This document shows positions 16,758 to 25,500 of a DNA stretch of 64,000 nt, piece after piece. Under the pieces are notes generated by a model. That model was not told where the DNA came from. It did no database searches and saw only the letters and a list, made by a program, of their open reading frames with translations. This stretch comes from Variovorax sp. OK212. GTDB taxonomy: Bacteria; Pseudomonadota; Gammaproteobacteria; Burkholderiales; Burkholderiaceae_C. The translations under genes were made by a program, and so were the position numbers. The stretch spans positions 558,001 to 622,000 of the forward strand of contig NZ_FOLP01000003.1 of the NCBI RefSeq assembly GCF_900112425.1, in the 5' to 3' direction. The number at the start of each line of letters is the position of its first letter. Position 1 is the first letter of the stretch.

Positions 16758-19568
16758 CTATTGCGCCTCGGGCGCCTGGTCGGCCCGCGCACCGCCGCCC
16801 AGCATCAGCGGGTCGCGCGGGCTGCCCGGCGGCAGGAAGAACTCGTAGCGGTTGCGCCCCGCCGCCTTCGAGTTGTAGAGCGCGGCATCGGCGCGCGCCA
16901 GCAGCTCTTCGGCGGAGGCCGAGGTATCGGCCGCGCGGTGGAACGCGATGCCGATGCTGGTGGTCACGGCGATGGTCTGGCCCTCGACCACGAACGGCAG
17001 GGTGCCGATGCGCTCGACGATCTTTTCCGCCACGGTCGCAGCCGCGTGCGGGCCGCTGAGGTTCTCCTGCACCAGCACGAACTCGTCGCCGGCCAGCCGC
17101 GCCACCTTGTCGGTGCCGCGCACGCTGGCCATCAGGCGCCGCGCGTACTCGACCAGCACCGCGTCGCCCAGCGCGTGGCCGAAGGTGTCGTTGATGGTCT
17201 TGAAGCGGTCGATGTCCAGGAACATCAGCGCCATCGCGTTGCCGGTGAGCCGCCCGCGCAGCACGGCGTCGGGCAGGTACTCGTTGAAGGCCAGGCGGTT
17301 CGGCAAACCGGTGAGCGTGTCCATGCGCGCCAGCTCGATGAGCTGGTGCTCCACCAGCTTCAGCGCGGTGATGTCGAGCGCCAGCGAGAAGATGCCGTGC
17401 GTGAGCCCGTCCGCGCGCACGTCGGGCACGTAGATGACCTGCGTGATGCGCTCGAAGCCCTTGCGCTGCGTGCGCGCCTCGAACTCGACGCGCTCGCCCG
17501 CCAGCGCGCGCGCCAGCATGGGGCGGCGCGCCAGGTACACGTCGCGGCCCGCCACGTCCTGCAGGTGGCGCCCCAGCAGCTGCATCGGGTCGAGCCCGAG
17601 CCATTCACGGCTGGTCGCGTTGGCGAAGGTGATCTTCTCGTCGCGGTCGATGTAGGTGATCAGCGCCGGCATGTTGTCGGTGATGGTGCGCAGGCGCAGC
17701 TCGCTCTCGGCCTGGCGCAGCTCCGCTTCCTTCAACGCCGTGATGTTGAAGCTCATCAGGTAGAAGCCCACCACCTCGCCGCGCGGGTTGGTGTCGGGGA
17801 TCAGGTTGACCTGGAAGTAGCCCTCCTTGCCGCGCATGGGCGCGCGCACCGGAAAGCGCACCTTCTTGCCCGAGAGCATCACCGGCAGGTAGGGCTTGTG
17901 CTGCTCGTACATCGCGTCGCCCAGCGCCGCGCGCAAGGTGACGCCCTCGATGGGCTTGTCGCCCAGGCCCGCCATCTGGCGCGCGCGGATGTTGCCGAAC
18001 AGGCAGTTCTGGTTGCGGTCGAAGTAGCCCACCAGCGCGGGGATGTTGTCCGTCACGTCGCGCAGGCGCTTTTCCTGCTCGGCCACGGCCTTGCGGATGT
18101 TGCCCTCTTCGGTGATGTCGAAGGTCATCGCGAACACGCCGCGCACCGCGCCGTCGGCGTCGAGGTCGGGAATGTAGTGGGCCTGGTAGGTGCGGTGGCC
18201 GATGCCCAGCGAGGGGTCGCCCGTCTTCTCGAGGATCACCGTCTCGCCGGCCAGCGCGCGCGCGAAGTACGGCTCGACCACGGCGTAGTTGCCGCCGCGC
18301 GACTCCGGCATGGAGCGTCCGACCAGCTGCGCGCCGTTGTGCAGCGCCAGGATGCGCGCATTGACGAAGGTGTAGCGCAGCGAGGCATCCACATGCGAGA
18401 CCATCGCCGGGATGTTGTCGGCAATGGTGCGCAATTGCGCCTCGCTGTGCGCAAGGCTGAGTTCGCTGGCGTGGCGCTGGGCCATCAGCGCGTCGAAGGT
18501 GCGCGCCAGGTCGCCGATCTCGTCGCGCGCGTAGCTGGCCGGCGGCCGTGAAATTTCGCCCGGCGACTGCTGCGCCGACTGCATGTGCCGGTGCAGCTCG
18601 GCCAGCGGCTTCAGCCGACGGCGCATCACGACCAGCGCCAGCGCCCCGGCCGACAGCGACAGCACCAGCGCGCCAAGCAAGGCGCCGCGCTCGATGGCTT
18701 CGATGCTGGCGAAGGCCTCGGCGCTCGGGTACATGGCGCCCACGATCCAGTTGGTGCGCTCGGTGCGGTCGAAGGCGTAGAGGCTGGGCACGCCGGCCTC
18801 GTCGGCGCCCTCGCCCGTGCCTTCGAAGCCGGCCATTGCGCGCAGGATCTCGGGGTTGCCGCCCTTGCCGCCCCTGTCCTTCACGTTGTTCAGGATGCGC
18901 GCCAGGTCCGGGTGGTCGACCACCACGCCGTCCGTGGTGAAGATGAACAGGTAGCCGCTCTTGCCGAACCTCACGTCGCCCAGCGCGCCCAGGATGTTGC
19001 GGTCCTTCAGGTTGATGGCGCCCGAGATCACGTAGCGCACCGCCCCGGCACCGTCGATCACCGGCTGCGTGATGGCCACCTGGGCCAGCCCGTTCAGGCG
19101 GTTGCGGTAGGGCTCGGACACCATGCCGGTCTTGTTGGCCACGGTCTGCTGGAAGTAGGCCCGGTCCTTGACGTTGACGCTGCCGTTCTTCAGCGCGCCG
19201 TTCAGGTTGGCCACCAGGTTGCCGTCCATGTCGAGCAAGGCCACGTTGTCGAAGGCCTGGCGCAGCGATGCGTGCTTTTCAAGGAAGCCCTGCAGCGGCT
19301 GTGCGTCGGCGAAATCCTGCGTCTCGATGCTCTCGGCCAAGGTCTGCAGCAGGATGTGGCGGCTGCCGAGCTTCTGGTCGATGGCGTCCGAGATGGCGCT
19401 CACGCGGCCCAGCTGCTCGGCCGCGATCGAGGCGCGCATGCTGCTCTTGACCAGGTGCAGCGCGTAGGTGGCGATGGCGAAGGTTGCGGCCAGGACCACC
19501 GCGGCCACGCCCAGGCTCAGGCGCGTGTGCAAGCCGAAGCGGATTTTCGAAAGGCCGGGTTCGTTCAT
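16758..19568 (-). CDS. Membrane-bound diguanylate cyclase with dCache and three PAS domains
   Basis: Makes cyclic di-GMP from two GTP in response to external and internal cues. In this 936-residue protein, a first transmembrane helix (about 15-38) is followed by a periplasmic dCache sensor, a second helix (about 290-315, LLGALVLSLSAGALALVVM), HAMP, three PAS/PAC repeats (about 375-750), and a C-terminal GGDEF domain. The active loop is AGDEF, a common active variant, and the inhibitory-site motif RGTD lies five residues upstream, so product inhibition is likely. No EAL domain. It is divergent from the exopolysaccharide operon starting at 19891, which makes that operon a plausible target, though not a proven one. 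Confidence 0.92.
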   Translation of the reverse strand: MNEPGLSKIRFGLHTRLSLGVAAVVLAATFAIATYALHLVKSSMRASIAAEQLGRVSAISDAIDQKLGSRHILLQTLAESIETQDFADAQPLQGFLEKHASLRQAFDNVALLDMDGNLVANLNGALKNGSVNVKDRAYFQQTVANKTGMVSEPYRNRLNGLAQVAITQPVIDGAGAVRYVISGAINLKDRNILGALGDVRFGKSGYLFIFTTDGVVVDHPDLARILNNVKDRGGKGGNPEILRAMAGFEGTGEGADEAGVPSLYAFDRTERTNWIVGAMYPSAEAFASIEAIERGALLGALVLSLSAGALALVVMRRRLKPLAELHRHMQSAQQSPGEISRPPASYARDEIGDLARTFDALMAQRHASELSLAHSEAQLRTIADNIPAMVSHVDASLRYTFVNARILALHNGAQLVGRSMPESRGGNYAVVEPYFARALAGETVILEKTGDPSLGIGHRTYQAHYIPDLDADGAVRGVFAMTFDITEEGNIRKAVAEQEKRLRDVTDNIPALVGYFDRNQNCLFGNIRARQMAGLGDKPIEGVTLRAALGDAMYEQHKPYLPVMLSGKKVRFPVRAPMRGKEGYFQVNLIPDTNPRGEVVGFYLMSFNITALKEAELRQAESELRLRTITDNMPALITYIDRDEKITFANATSREWLGLDPMQLLGRHLQDVAGRDVYLARRPMLARALAGERVEFEARTQRKGFERITQVIYVPDVRADGLTHGIFSLALDITALKLVEHQLIELARMDTLTGLPNRLAFNEYLPDAVLRGRLTGNAMALMFLDIDRFKTINDTFGHALGDAVLVEYARRLMASVRGTDKVARLAGDEFVLVQENLSGPHAAATVAEKIVERIGTLPFVVEGQTIAVTTSIGIAFHRAADTSASAEELLARADAALYNSKAAGRNRYEFFLPPGSPRDPLMLGGGARADQAPEAQ

Positions 19569-19890
19569 TGATCTGTGTGAGGGCCGGTGCGTGGCCGGCG
19601 GGAGTTACCGGTAGAGAGTATCGGTGTCTTCTACGTACCGCGGAAGACTTTGGATGTTTGCGGGCGCTCGCGCGCAACGGTACGTGCAAGTTCCTGCCGG
19701 TCGCATTCGACACGCCGCGGCCGCTCGTCCGGCACCGGTACATCCTGTTTCCGAATGAAGCAGAAACTATTAGTTTTTGGCATGTGTATTGCTGCACTGC
19801 AGCACAAGCAGATGGCACGCCCCAAAGATGTGCCGCGACAGCGGAGACGCCGGTCCATCCGACCTTCACGTCAACGATTGCGAGGCGCTC
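19569..19890. other. Intergenic region between diguanylate cyclase and exopolysaccharide operon
   Basis: This 322-bp stretch holds no convincing gene. Its only A+T-rich patch (about 19763-19790, including ATTAGTTTTTGGCATG) is the likely promoter zone for the plus-strand operon. No clear operator palindrome or terminator was seen. An upstream in-frame ATG at 19777 exists but has no ribosome site. Confidence 0.5.
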
Positions 19891-21189
19891 ATGAACGCAA
19901 GCACTGTCCGGGAATCCGACGAACTCGCGCACGCCGAGGCCACCGGCTGGTTTCGCCGCCTGCGGCGAAAAAGCGGCAAGGGGCCGGCACCGAAGGAGTC
20001 CGGCGAGTCGCTGGTGCCGCGCCTCGCGGGCTACGCGCTGCTGGCCTTCGTGCTGTGGCTGGTCATCACCACGCTGATCCAGCCGCTGGTGTCGCGCCAG
20101 GCCACGCGCACCGTGCTGCAGGCGCCGGTGCTGCTGGTCACCTCGCCCATCAGCGGCGTGGTCACGCGCATGACGGTGCGCGCCTCCGACAAGGTCGAGG
20201 CCGGCGCGGTGGTGGCCACGGTGCAGAACCCGACCATCAACCGCGACATCCTCACCACGCTGACCACGCAGCGGCTGGCGCTGCAAAGCCAGGTGGCGCA
20301 GCTGGCCAACCAGCTCAACGCGTCGAACGAGGAGCTGCAGTTCGTCGAGCAGCAGGTGAAGCTGTACCGCACGGCCTCGATGGCGCAGACGCGCGACGCG
20401 TGGCAGGTGGCGCAGCGCCAGCGCGAGGTGGCGCTGAGCAGCGTGGCCGAGCAGGAACTGAAGGTGCGCCACACCTCCGCGATGCTCGACGAAGGTGCGG
20501 TGAGCCCGCAGGCCATGGACGCCGCGCAGGCGCAGCTGAGCATCTCGCGCGCCAGTGCCGCCGTTGCCGAGCAGGCCTATGTGGGCCTGGGCCAGAGCGT
20601 GGCCAGCGCGAGCCGCGGCGTGTTCGTGGGCGGCAGCGGCGCGACGGTGTACCAGACGCTGGCGAACCGCCGCGAGACGCTGGCCGGCGACATCGAGCGC
20701 GCGCAGCACGACAGCCAGGCGCTGCAGCAGCAACTGCGCGAGGTCGCCGCGCTCGAGACCGACGAGCGCCGCCGCATCGAGCGCATGGCCGCTTTCGAGG
20801 TGCGCGCCATGCAGCCCGGCCAGGTGCACACGGTGCTCATGCCGCAGGGCAGTTACGTGCCGCAGGGCGCCACGCTGGTGCGCATGATCGACTGCAGCCG
20901 CATCGAGGTGGTGGCGGTGTTCCCGCCGCGGGTGGCCAGGCGGCTCGACATCGGCTCGACGATCGCGGTGAAGACCGATGACGGCCGCCCCGAGGTGTCG
21001 GCCCGCGTCACGCAGATCCTGCCGGTGGCGCCGGAAGACTTCCAGAGCCGCTATGCGGTGCCCTTTCCGTTCGCGGAACAGGGCTCGGTGTATGCCGTGG
21101 CGCACATCGAGGCCGCCATGCCGGAGTGGCTGGAGCAGCGCGGCCTGTGCGCGCCGGGCAAGGTGGTGTCGGCGAGGCTGGCCTCGTAG
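19891..21189 (+). CDS. HlyD/EmrA-type membrane fusion protein of exopolysaccharide operon (BgsB-like)
   Basis: Periplasmic adaptor anchored in the inner membrane, thought to link the polysaccharide synthase to the outer-membrane channel. The 432-residue protein has a cytoplasmic N-terminus, one transmembrane helix (46-66), a lipoyl-like half motif SPISGVVTRMTVRASDKVEAG (about 90-110), and a long coiled-coil hairpin rich in Q/L/A (about 125-300). The second lipoyl half and a beta-barrel end follow (VHTVLMPQGSYVPQG, IDCSRIEVVAVFPP). ATG 19891 has a GAGG ribosome site and is preferred over ATG 19777. It is the first gene of the unit with the toroid protein and synthase. Confidence 0.85.
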   Translation: MNASTVRESDELAHAEATGWFRRLRRKSGKGPAPKESGESLVPRLAGYALLAFVLWLVITTLIQPLVSRQATRTVLQAPVLLVTSPISGVVTRMTVRASDKVEAGAVVATVQNPTINRDILTTLTTQRLALQSQVAQLANQLNASNEELQFVEQQVKLYRTASMAQTRDAWQVAQRQREVALSSVAEQELKVRHTSAMLDEGAVSPQAMDAAQAQLSISRASAAVAEQAYVGLGQSVASASRGVFVGGSGATVYQTLANRRETLAGDIERAQHDSQALQQQLREVAALETDERRRIERMAAFEVRAMQPGQVHTVLMPQGSYVPQGATLVRMIDCSRIEVVAVFPPRVARRLDIGSTIAVKTDDGRPEVSARVTQILPVAPEDFQSRYAVPFPFAEQGSVYAVAHIEAAMPEWLEQRGLCAPGKVVSARLAS

Positions 21190-21218
21190 CGCGCATCGCG
21201 ACGCCGCATGAGCCGACC

Positions 21219-22529
21219 ATGGAACACGCCCTGTTCATCCTCAGGCGCTGCGCGCTGCTGCTGGCCGCCGCGCTCGGCCTGGGCGCCGCGCCCAAGATGA
21301 TGGCCGGCGAAGTGCAGCATGCGCTGGCCCAGCAGAGCTGCGACGGCCTGCGCCGCGCGGTCGCCACCGACGCGCGCGGCGCGCCCTCTTCGCCGCTTCT
21401 TCTGACGAGCTACCGCACCGTGCAGCTGATCGAAGGCGTGCCCGAGCTCGCGCCGAGCCTGGCGAACGTGGCCTTTGTCTACGACAACGCGCTCGCCGGC
21501 ATCGCGCTGCTGGCCTGCGGCGACACGGCCTCCGCCACGCGCATTGCCGACGCCGTGGTGCTCGCCGTGGAGCGCGACCCGCTGTACACCGACGGCCGCG
21601 TGCGCAACGCCTACCGCGCCGGCCCGCTGGCCGAGGGCAAGCCGGTGCTGTCGGGCTACTGGGACAGCGCCAGGAACCAGTGGATCGCCGACGCCTACCA
21701 GCTCAGCACGGCCACCGGCAACGTGGCGTGGGCCGCGCTGCTGCTGCTGAACGTCGACCGCGTGGCGCCCTCCCCGCGCTACAGCGAGGCCACCGCGCGG
21801 CTGCTCGCGTGGGCCGAACAGCGCACGCGCGCCACCGCCGACCCCGACGGCTACCAGGGCGGCTGGTACGGCTGGGACAACGCCCAGTCGGCGCAGACCT
21901 GGAAATCGACCGAGCACAACATCGACATCGCCATGACGGCCGCCTGGGCTGCACGCAACAGCGCGCGGCCCGAACAGACGCGCCAGGCCGCCGTGGCACT
22001 GGCCTTCGTCGCGCGCATGTGGAGCGCGCAGGAGCAGCGCTTCTTCATCGGCACCAAGGCCGACGGCACCACGCTGGCCACCACCGGCTCGGGCCTCGAC
22101 GCGCAGCTGTGGCCCCTGCTCGCCGCACCGCCGGGCTCCTGCCCCTGGCGCGCGGGCCTGGCCTGGGTCGAGCGCAACCACCGCTTCGGCGACGGCTACG
22201 GCTTCTCGCAGCAGCCCGACGGCATCTGGACCGAGGGCAGCGCGCAGGCGGCCGCCACGCTGGTGGCCGTGAAAGGCGCGGCCCCCGAGGCGCTGTGGCT
22301 GCTGCTCGCCTCGCAACGCGCCGACAACGGCCTGTACTACGCCACGCCCAGCCCGCGCATCTCGACCGGACTGGCCATCGGCCCCGACTCGGCCGGCGCC
22401 GACTTCTTCTACTACCGCTGGCCCCACCTGGGCGCCACCGCCTGGATCGCGCTCGCCGCCACGGGCTGGAACCCGTTCACCGGAACCGTCGTTACCGCAG
22501 CCTCAGGAGAAAAGCCATGTCCGAACTGA
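21219..22529 (+). CDS. Secreted alpha/alpha-barrel protein, probably carbohydrate-active (hypothetical)
   Basis: Exported protein of 436 residues with a signal peptide (RRCALLLAAALGLGAAP, about 9-25). Repeated helical hairpins with aromatic-rich turns (DPDGYQGGWYGWDNAQS, NHRFGDGYGFSQQPDGIWTEGSAQ, ADFFYYRWPHLGATAWIALAA) resemble an (alpha/alpha)6 toroid such as those of glycan hydrolases and lyases. I cannot assign a glycoside hydrolase family or catalytic pair. It starts 29 nt after the adaptor gene and overlaps the synthase start by 13 nt, so it is translationally coupled to polysaccharide synthesis. Trimming or editing of the nascent glucan is a reasonable guess only. Confidence 0.7.
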   Translation: MEHALFILRRCALLLAAALGLGAAPKMMAGEVQHALAQQSCDGLRRAVATDARGAPSSPLLLTSYRTVQLIEGVPELAPSLANVAFVYDNALAGIALLACGDTASATRIADAVVLAVERDPLYTDGRVRNAYRAGPLAEGKPVLSGYWDSARNQWIADAYQLSTATGNVAWAALLLLNVDRVAPSPRYSEATARLLAWAEQRTRATADPDGYQGGWYGWDNAQSAQTWKSTEHNIDIAMTAAWAARNSARPEQTRQAAVALAFVARMWSAQEQRFFIGTKADGTTLATTGSGLDAQLWPLLAAPPGSCPWRAGLAWVERNHRFGDGYGFSQQPDGIWTEGSAQAAATLVAVKGAAPEALWLLLASQRADNGLYYATPSPRISTGLAIGPDSAGADFFYYRWPHLGATAWIALAATGWNPFTGTVVTAASGEKPCPN

Positions 22530-25500
22530 TCGACACGCCCGAGTTCAGGGTCAACCTGCTGGTTGCGGCGCTTGCGCTGATCATGATCTTCCACGCCCGC
22601 GCGGACCGCGCCTCGCACCGCGTGCTGTTCGGCTTTCTCACCGCGCTGGTGCTGGTGCGCTACACGGCATGGCGGCTGGCCGAGACGCTGCCGCCGGCCG
22701 ACCTGGGCTTCGGCACGCTGGTGGCATGGGTGTTCCTGGTGTTCGAGATGGTCGCCATCGTCTACACGCTGCTGTCGATCCAGATGCTCACGCGCCGGCG
22801 CGACAACCACGCGCAGGCCGACCGGGGCGAGGCCGCGTTGCGTGCGCGGGGGCGCGAGGTGCCCGCGGTCGACGTGTTCATCTGCACCTACAACGAAGAA
22901 CTGGCCGTGCTCGAGAAAACGATTCTGGCCGCGCAGGCCATCGACTATCCGCATGTGAACGTGTGGGTGCTCGACGACACGCGGCGCGACTGGCTGCGCG
23001 ACTACTGCGAACGCAAGGGCGTGCACTACGCGCGCCGCCCCGACAACACGCACGCCAAGGCCGGCAACCTCAACAACGGCCTGCGCCAATCCGCGGCGGC
23101 CACCAACGCGCCGTACATCCTGGTGCTCGACGCCGACTTCACACCCCATCGCAACATCGTCTACCGCACGCTCGGCCTGTTCGACGAGCCGAAGGTAGGG
23201 CTGGTGCAGACGCCGCAGTTCTATTACAACGCCGACCCCATCCAGCACAACCTGCGCGCCACCGACAGCTGGGTCGACGAGCAGCGCGTGTTCTTCGACG
23301 TGCTGCAGCCTGCCAAGGACGCGGCCGACGTGGCGTTCTGCGTGGGCACCTCGTTCGTGATCCGGCGCGACGCCATCACCGACGCGGGCGGCTTCCCCAC
23401 GGGCAGCGTGTGCGAGGACATCTACACCACCTACACGCTGATGCGCTTCGGCTGGGTCACGCGCTGGCTCAACGAGCGGCTGTCGAACGGGCTCTCGGCG
23501 GACAGCATCGTCGACTACATCAACCAGCGCAGCCGCTGGTGCCTGGGCACCATCCAGGTGGCGCTGCTGCGCGACGGCCCGTTGCGCGGCCGCGGCTACA
23601 GCTTCGCGGCGCGCGTGCACTACGTGCACGGCCTGCTGCACTGGCTGACCAAGCCCTTCATCCTGCTGATGCTGGCGGCGCCGGTGCTCTACTGGTATGC
23701 GGGCGTGTCGGCCTTCCATGCCACGCCGCGCGCCTTCGCGCTGTACGGCCTGCCGCCGCTCGTGATGTTCTGGGGCTACACCTACTGGATCAGCCAGCGG
23801 CGCTGCCTGCCGGTGTTCACCGAGGTCACGCAGATCGTGGCCGCCATGGCCGTCACGCGCACCATCGTGTCCTCGCTCATGCGACCGTTCGGGCGGCCCT
23901 TCAAGGTCACGGCCAAGGGGCAGGACCGCTCGCGCACCGTCGTGCACTGGAACATGGTGCTGGCCTTCGGCGGGCTCATCGCGGCCATGGAAGCGGCGGC
24001 GCTGGGCGCCATCGGCAGCGCCATGACCACCGGCGACATGCTCAACGTGGTGTGGACCATCGTGACCACCGTGTACTGCCTGGCCGCGCTCATCGCCTGC
24101 ATCGACCGCCCGCGCCCCGCGCACGACGAGCGCTTTCCGTACGACGCCGACACCACCCTGCGCAGCACCGCGGGCGTGGGCGCGACGCGCTTCGTGGAGA
24201 TCGCGGTCGACGGCGCGCTGCTGCGCGAAAGCGCCCTGCTGCGGCGTATGCCCGTCGGCGAGCGGCTGGACCTGCATGTCGACCGCGTGGGCTGGGTGTC
24301 GGCGCTGCTCAAGGGCCGTTCGCCCAAAGGCGTGGAGCTGGCCTTCGACCACGACGAGGTGCTGCACGACCACCTGATCCGCCACGTCTTCAGCCTGCCG
24401 CCGAGCCACGTCGCCACGCAGGTGAAGCCGGGCCGCGCCGCGCTTGCCTTCCTGGGCAGCGCGGGCTGGCAATGGCCGCGCATGCGCGTTGCGTGGACGC
24501 GCGCCTTCGCCGCGCCGCTGCCCATGGTCGCGGTGCTGCTGATCGGCGTGCTGGTGCTGTCGGGCTGCAACCTCACGCCGGCGCTGAAGAACGCCGACGT
24601 GGTCGTGCCCGCGCAATGGGCCGAGGGCACCGGCAGCGCCGCCGCGCAACCCGTGGCCCGGCACGCCTTCGTGCGCGACGAGGAACTGCGCGGCCTCATC
24701 GCCAGCGCGCTGCTGCAGAACCGCGACCTGCGCGTGTACGCCGCCAAGGCCCGCGAGGCGCGCGCCGTGTACGGCGGCACGCGTTCGAGCCTGTTCCCCG
24801 AGATCGGGCTGGCCGGCTCGGTCGGCCGCGGCAACGTGACCACTTCGCTGAGCCCCGACGGCATCGTCACCAACAACCAGGCCGTGGGCAGCGTGGGCAC
24901 CACCTACGCGGTGCAGGCCGGCATCACCGCGTACGAGCTCGACTTCTTCGGCCACGTCGATGCGAGCGTGAAGCAGGCCGGTGCGCAGGCGCTGGCCAGC
25001 GAACGTGACCTGTGGGCCGCGCGCATGAACCTGGTCGGCGAGGTGTCGAACGCCTACCTCACGCTGCGGGCCGACCGCGCCTTGCTCGCGCTGGCCGAGA
25101 GCGACCTGGCCAGCCAGAGCGACAGCACCCGCGTGATGCAGCGCGCCCGCACCGTGGGTGGCACGTCGGACCTGAACGTGCTGCGTTCGCAGTCGCTGGT
25201 GGAACGTGCCAATGTGCAGCGCGAGGAGTTCCGCATGCGCGTGGGGCAGGACCTGCAATGGCTGGCCGTGCTGGTCGGCCAGCCCGTGCCGGCGAACATC
25301 GGCATGCAGCGCCCCTGGCCCGAGCGTTCGGTGGCCGACGTGCCCGTGGGCCTGCCGGCCAGCCTGCTGCAGCGCCGCCCCGACCTGCTGGCGGCCTATG
25401 CGCGCGTGGAGGCCGCCAACTCGGGCGTGGGCGCGGCCAAGGCGGCGTTCTATCCGACCTTCTCGCTCACGGCCGTGGCGGGCGGGCTGAGCAGCGAGTT

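Noticed and set aside
22669..25008. A separate 779-codon plus-strand gene inside the synthase
   Set aside because: It is a +1 shadow of the GT2 synthase and lacks any domain; the synthase frame holds all catalytic motifs.
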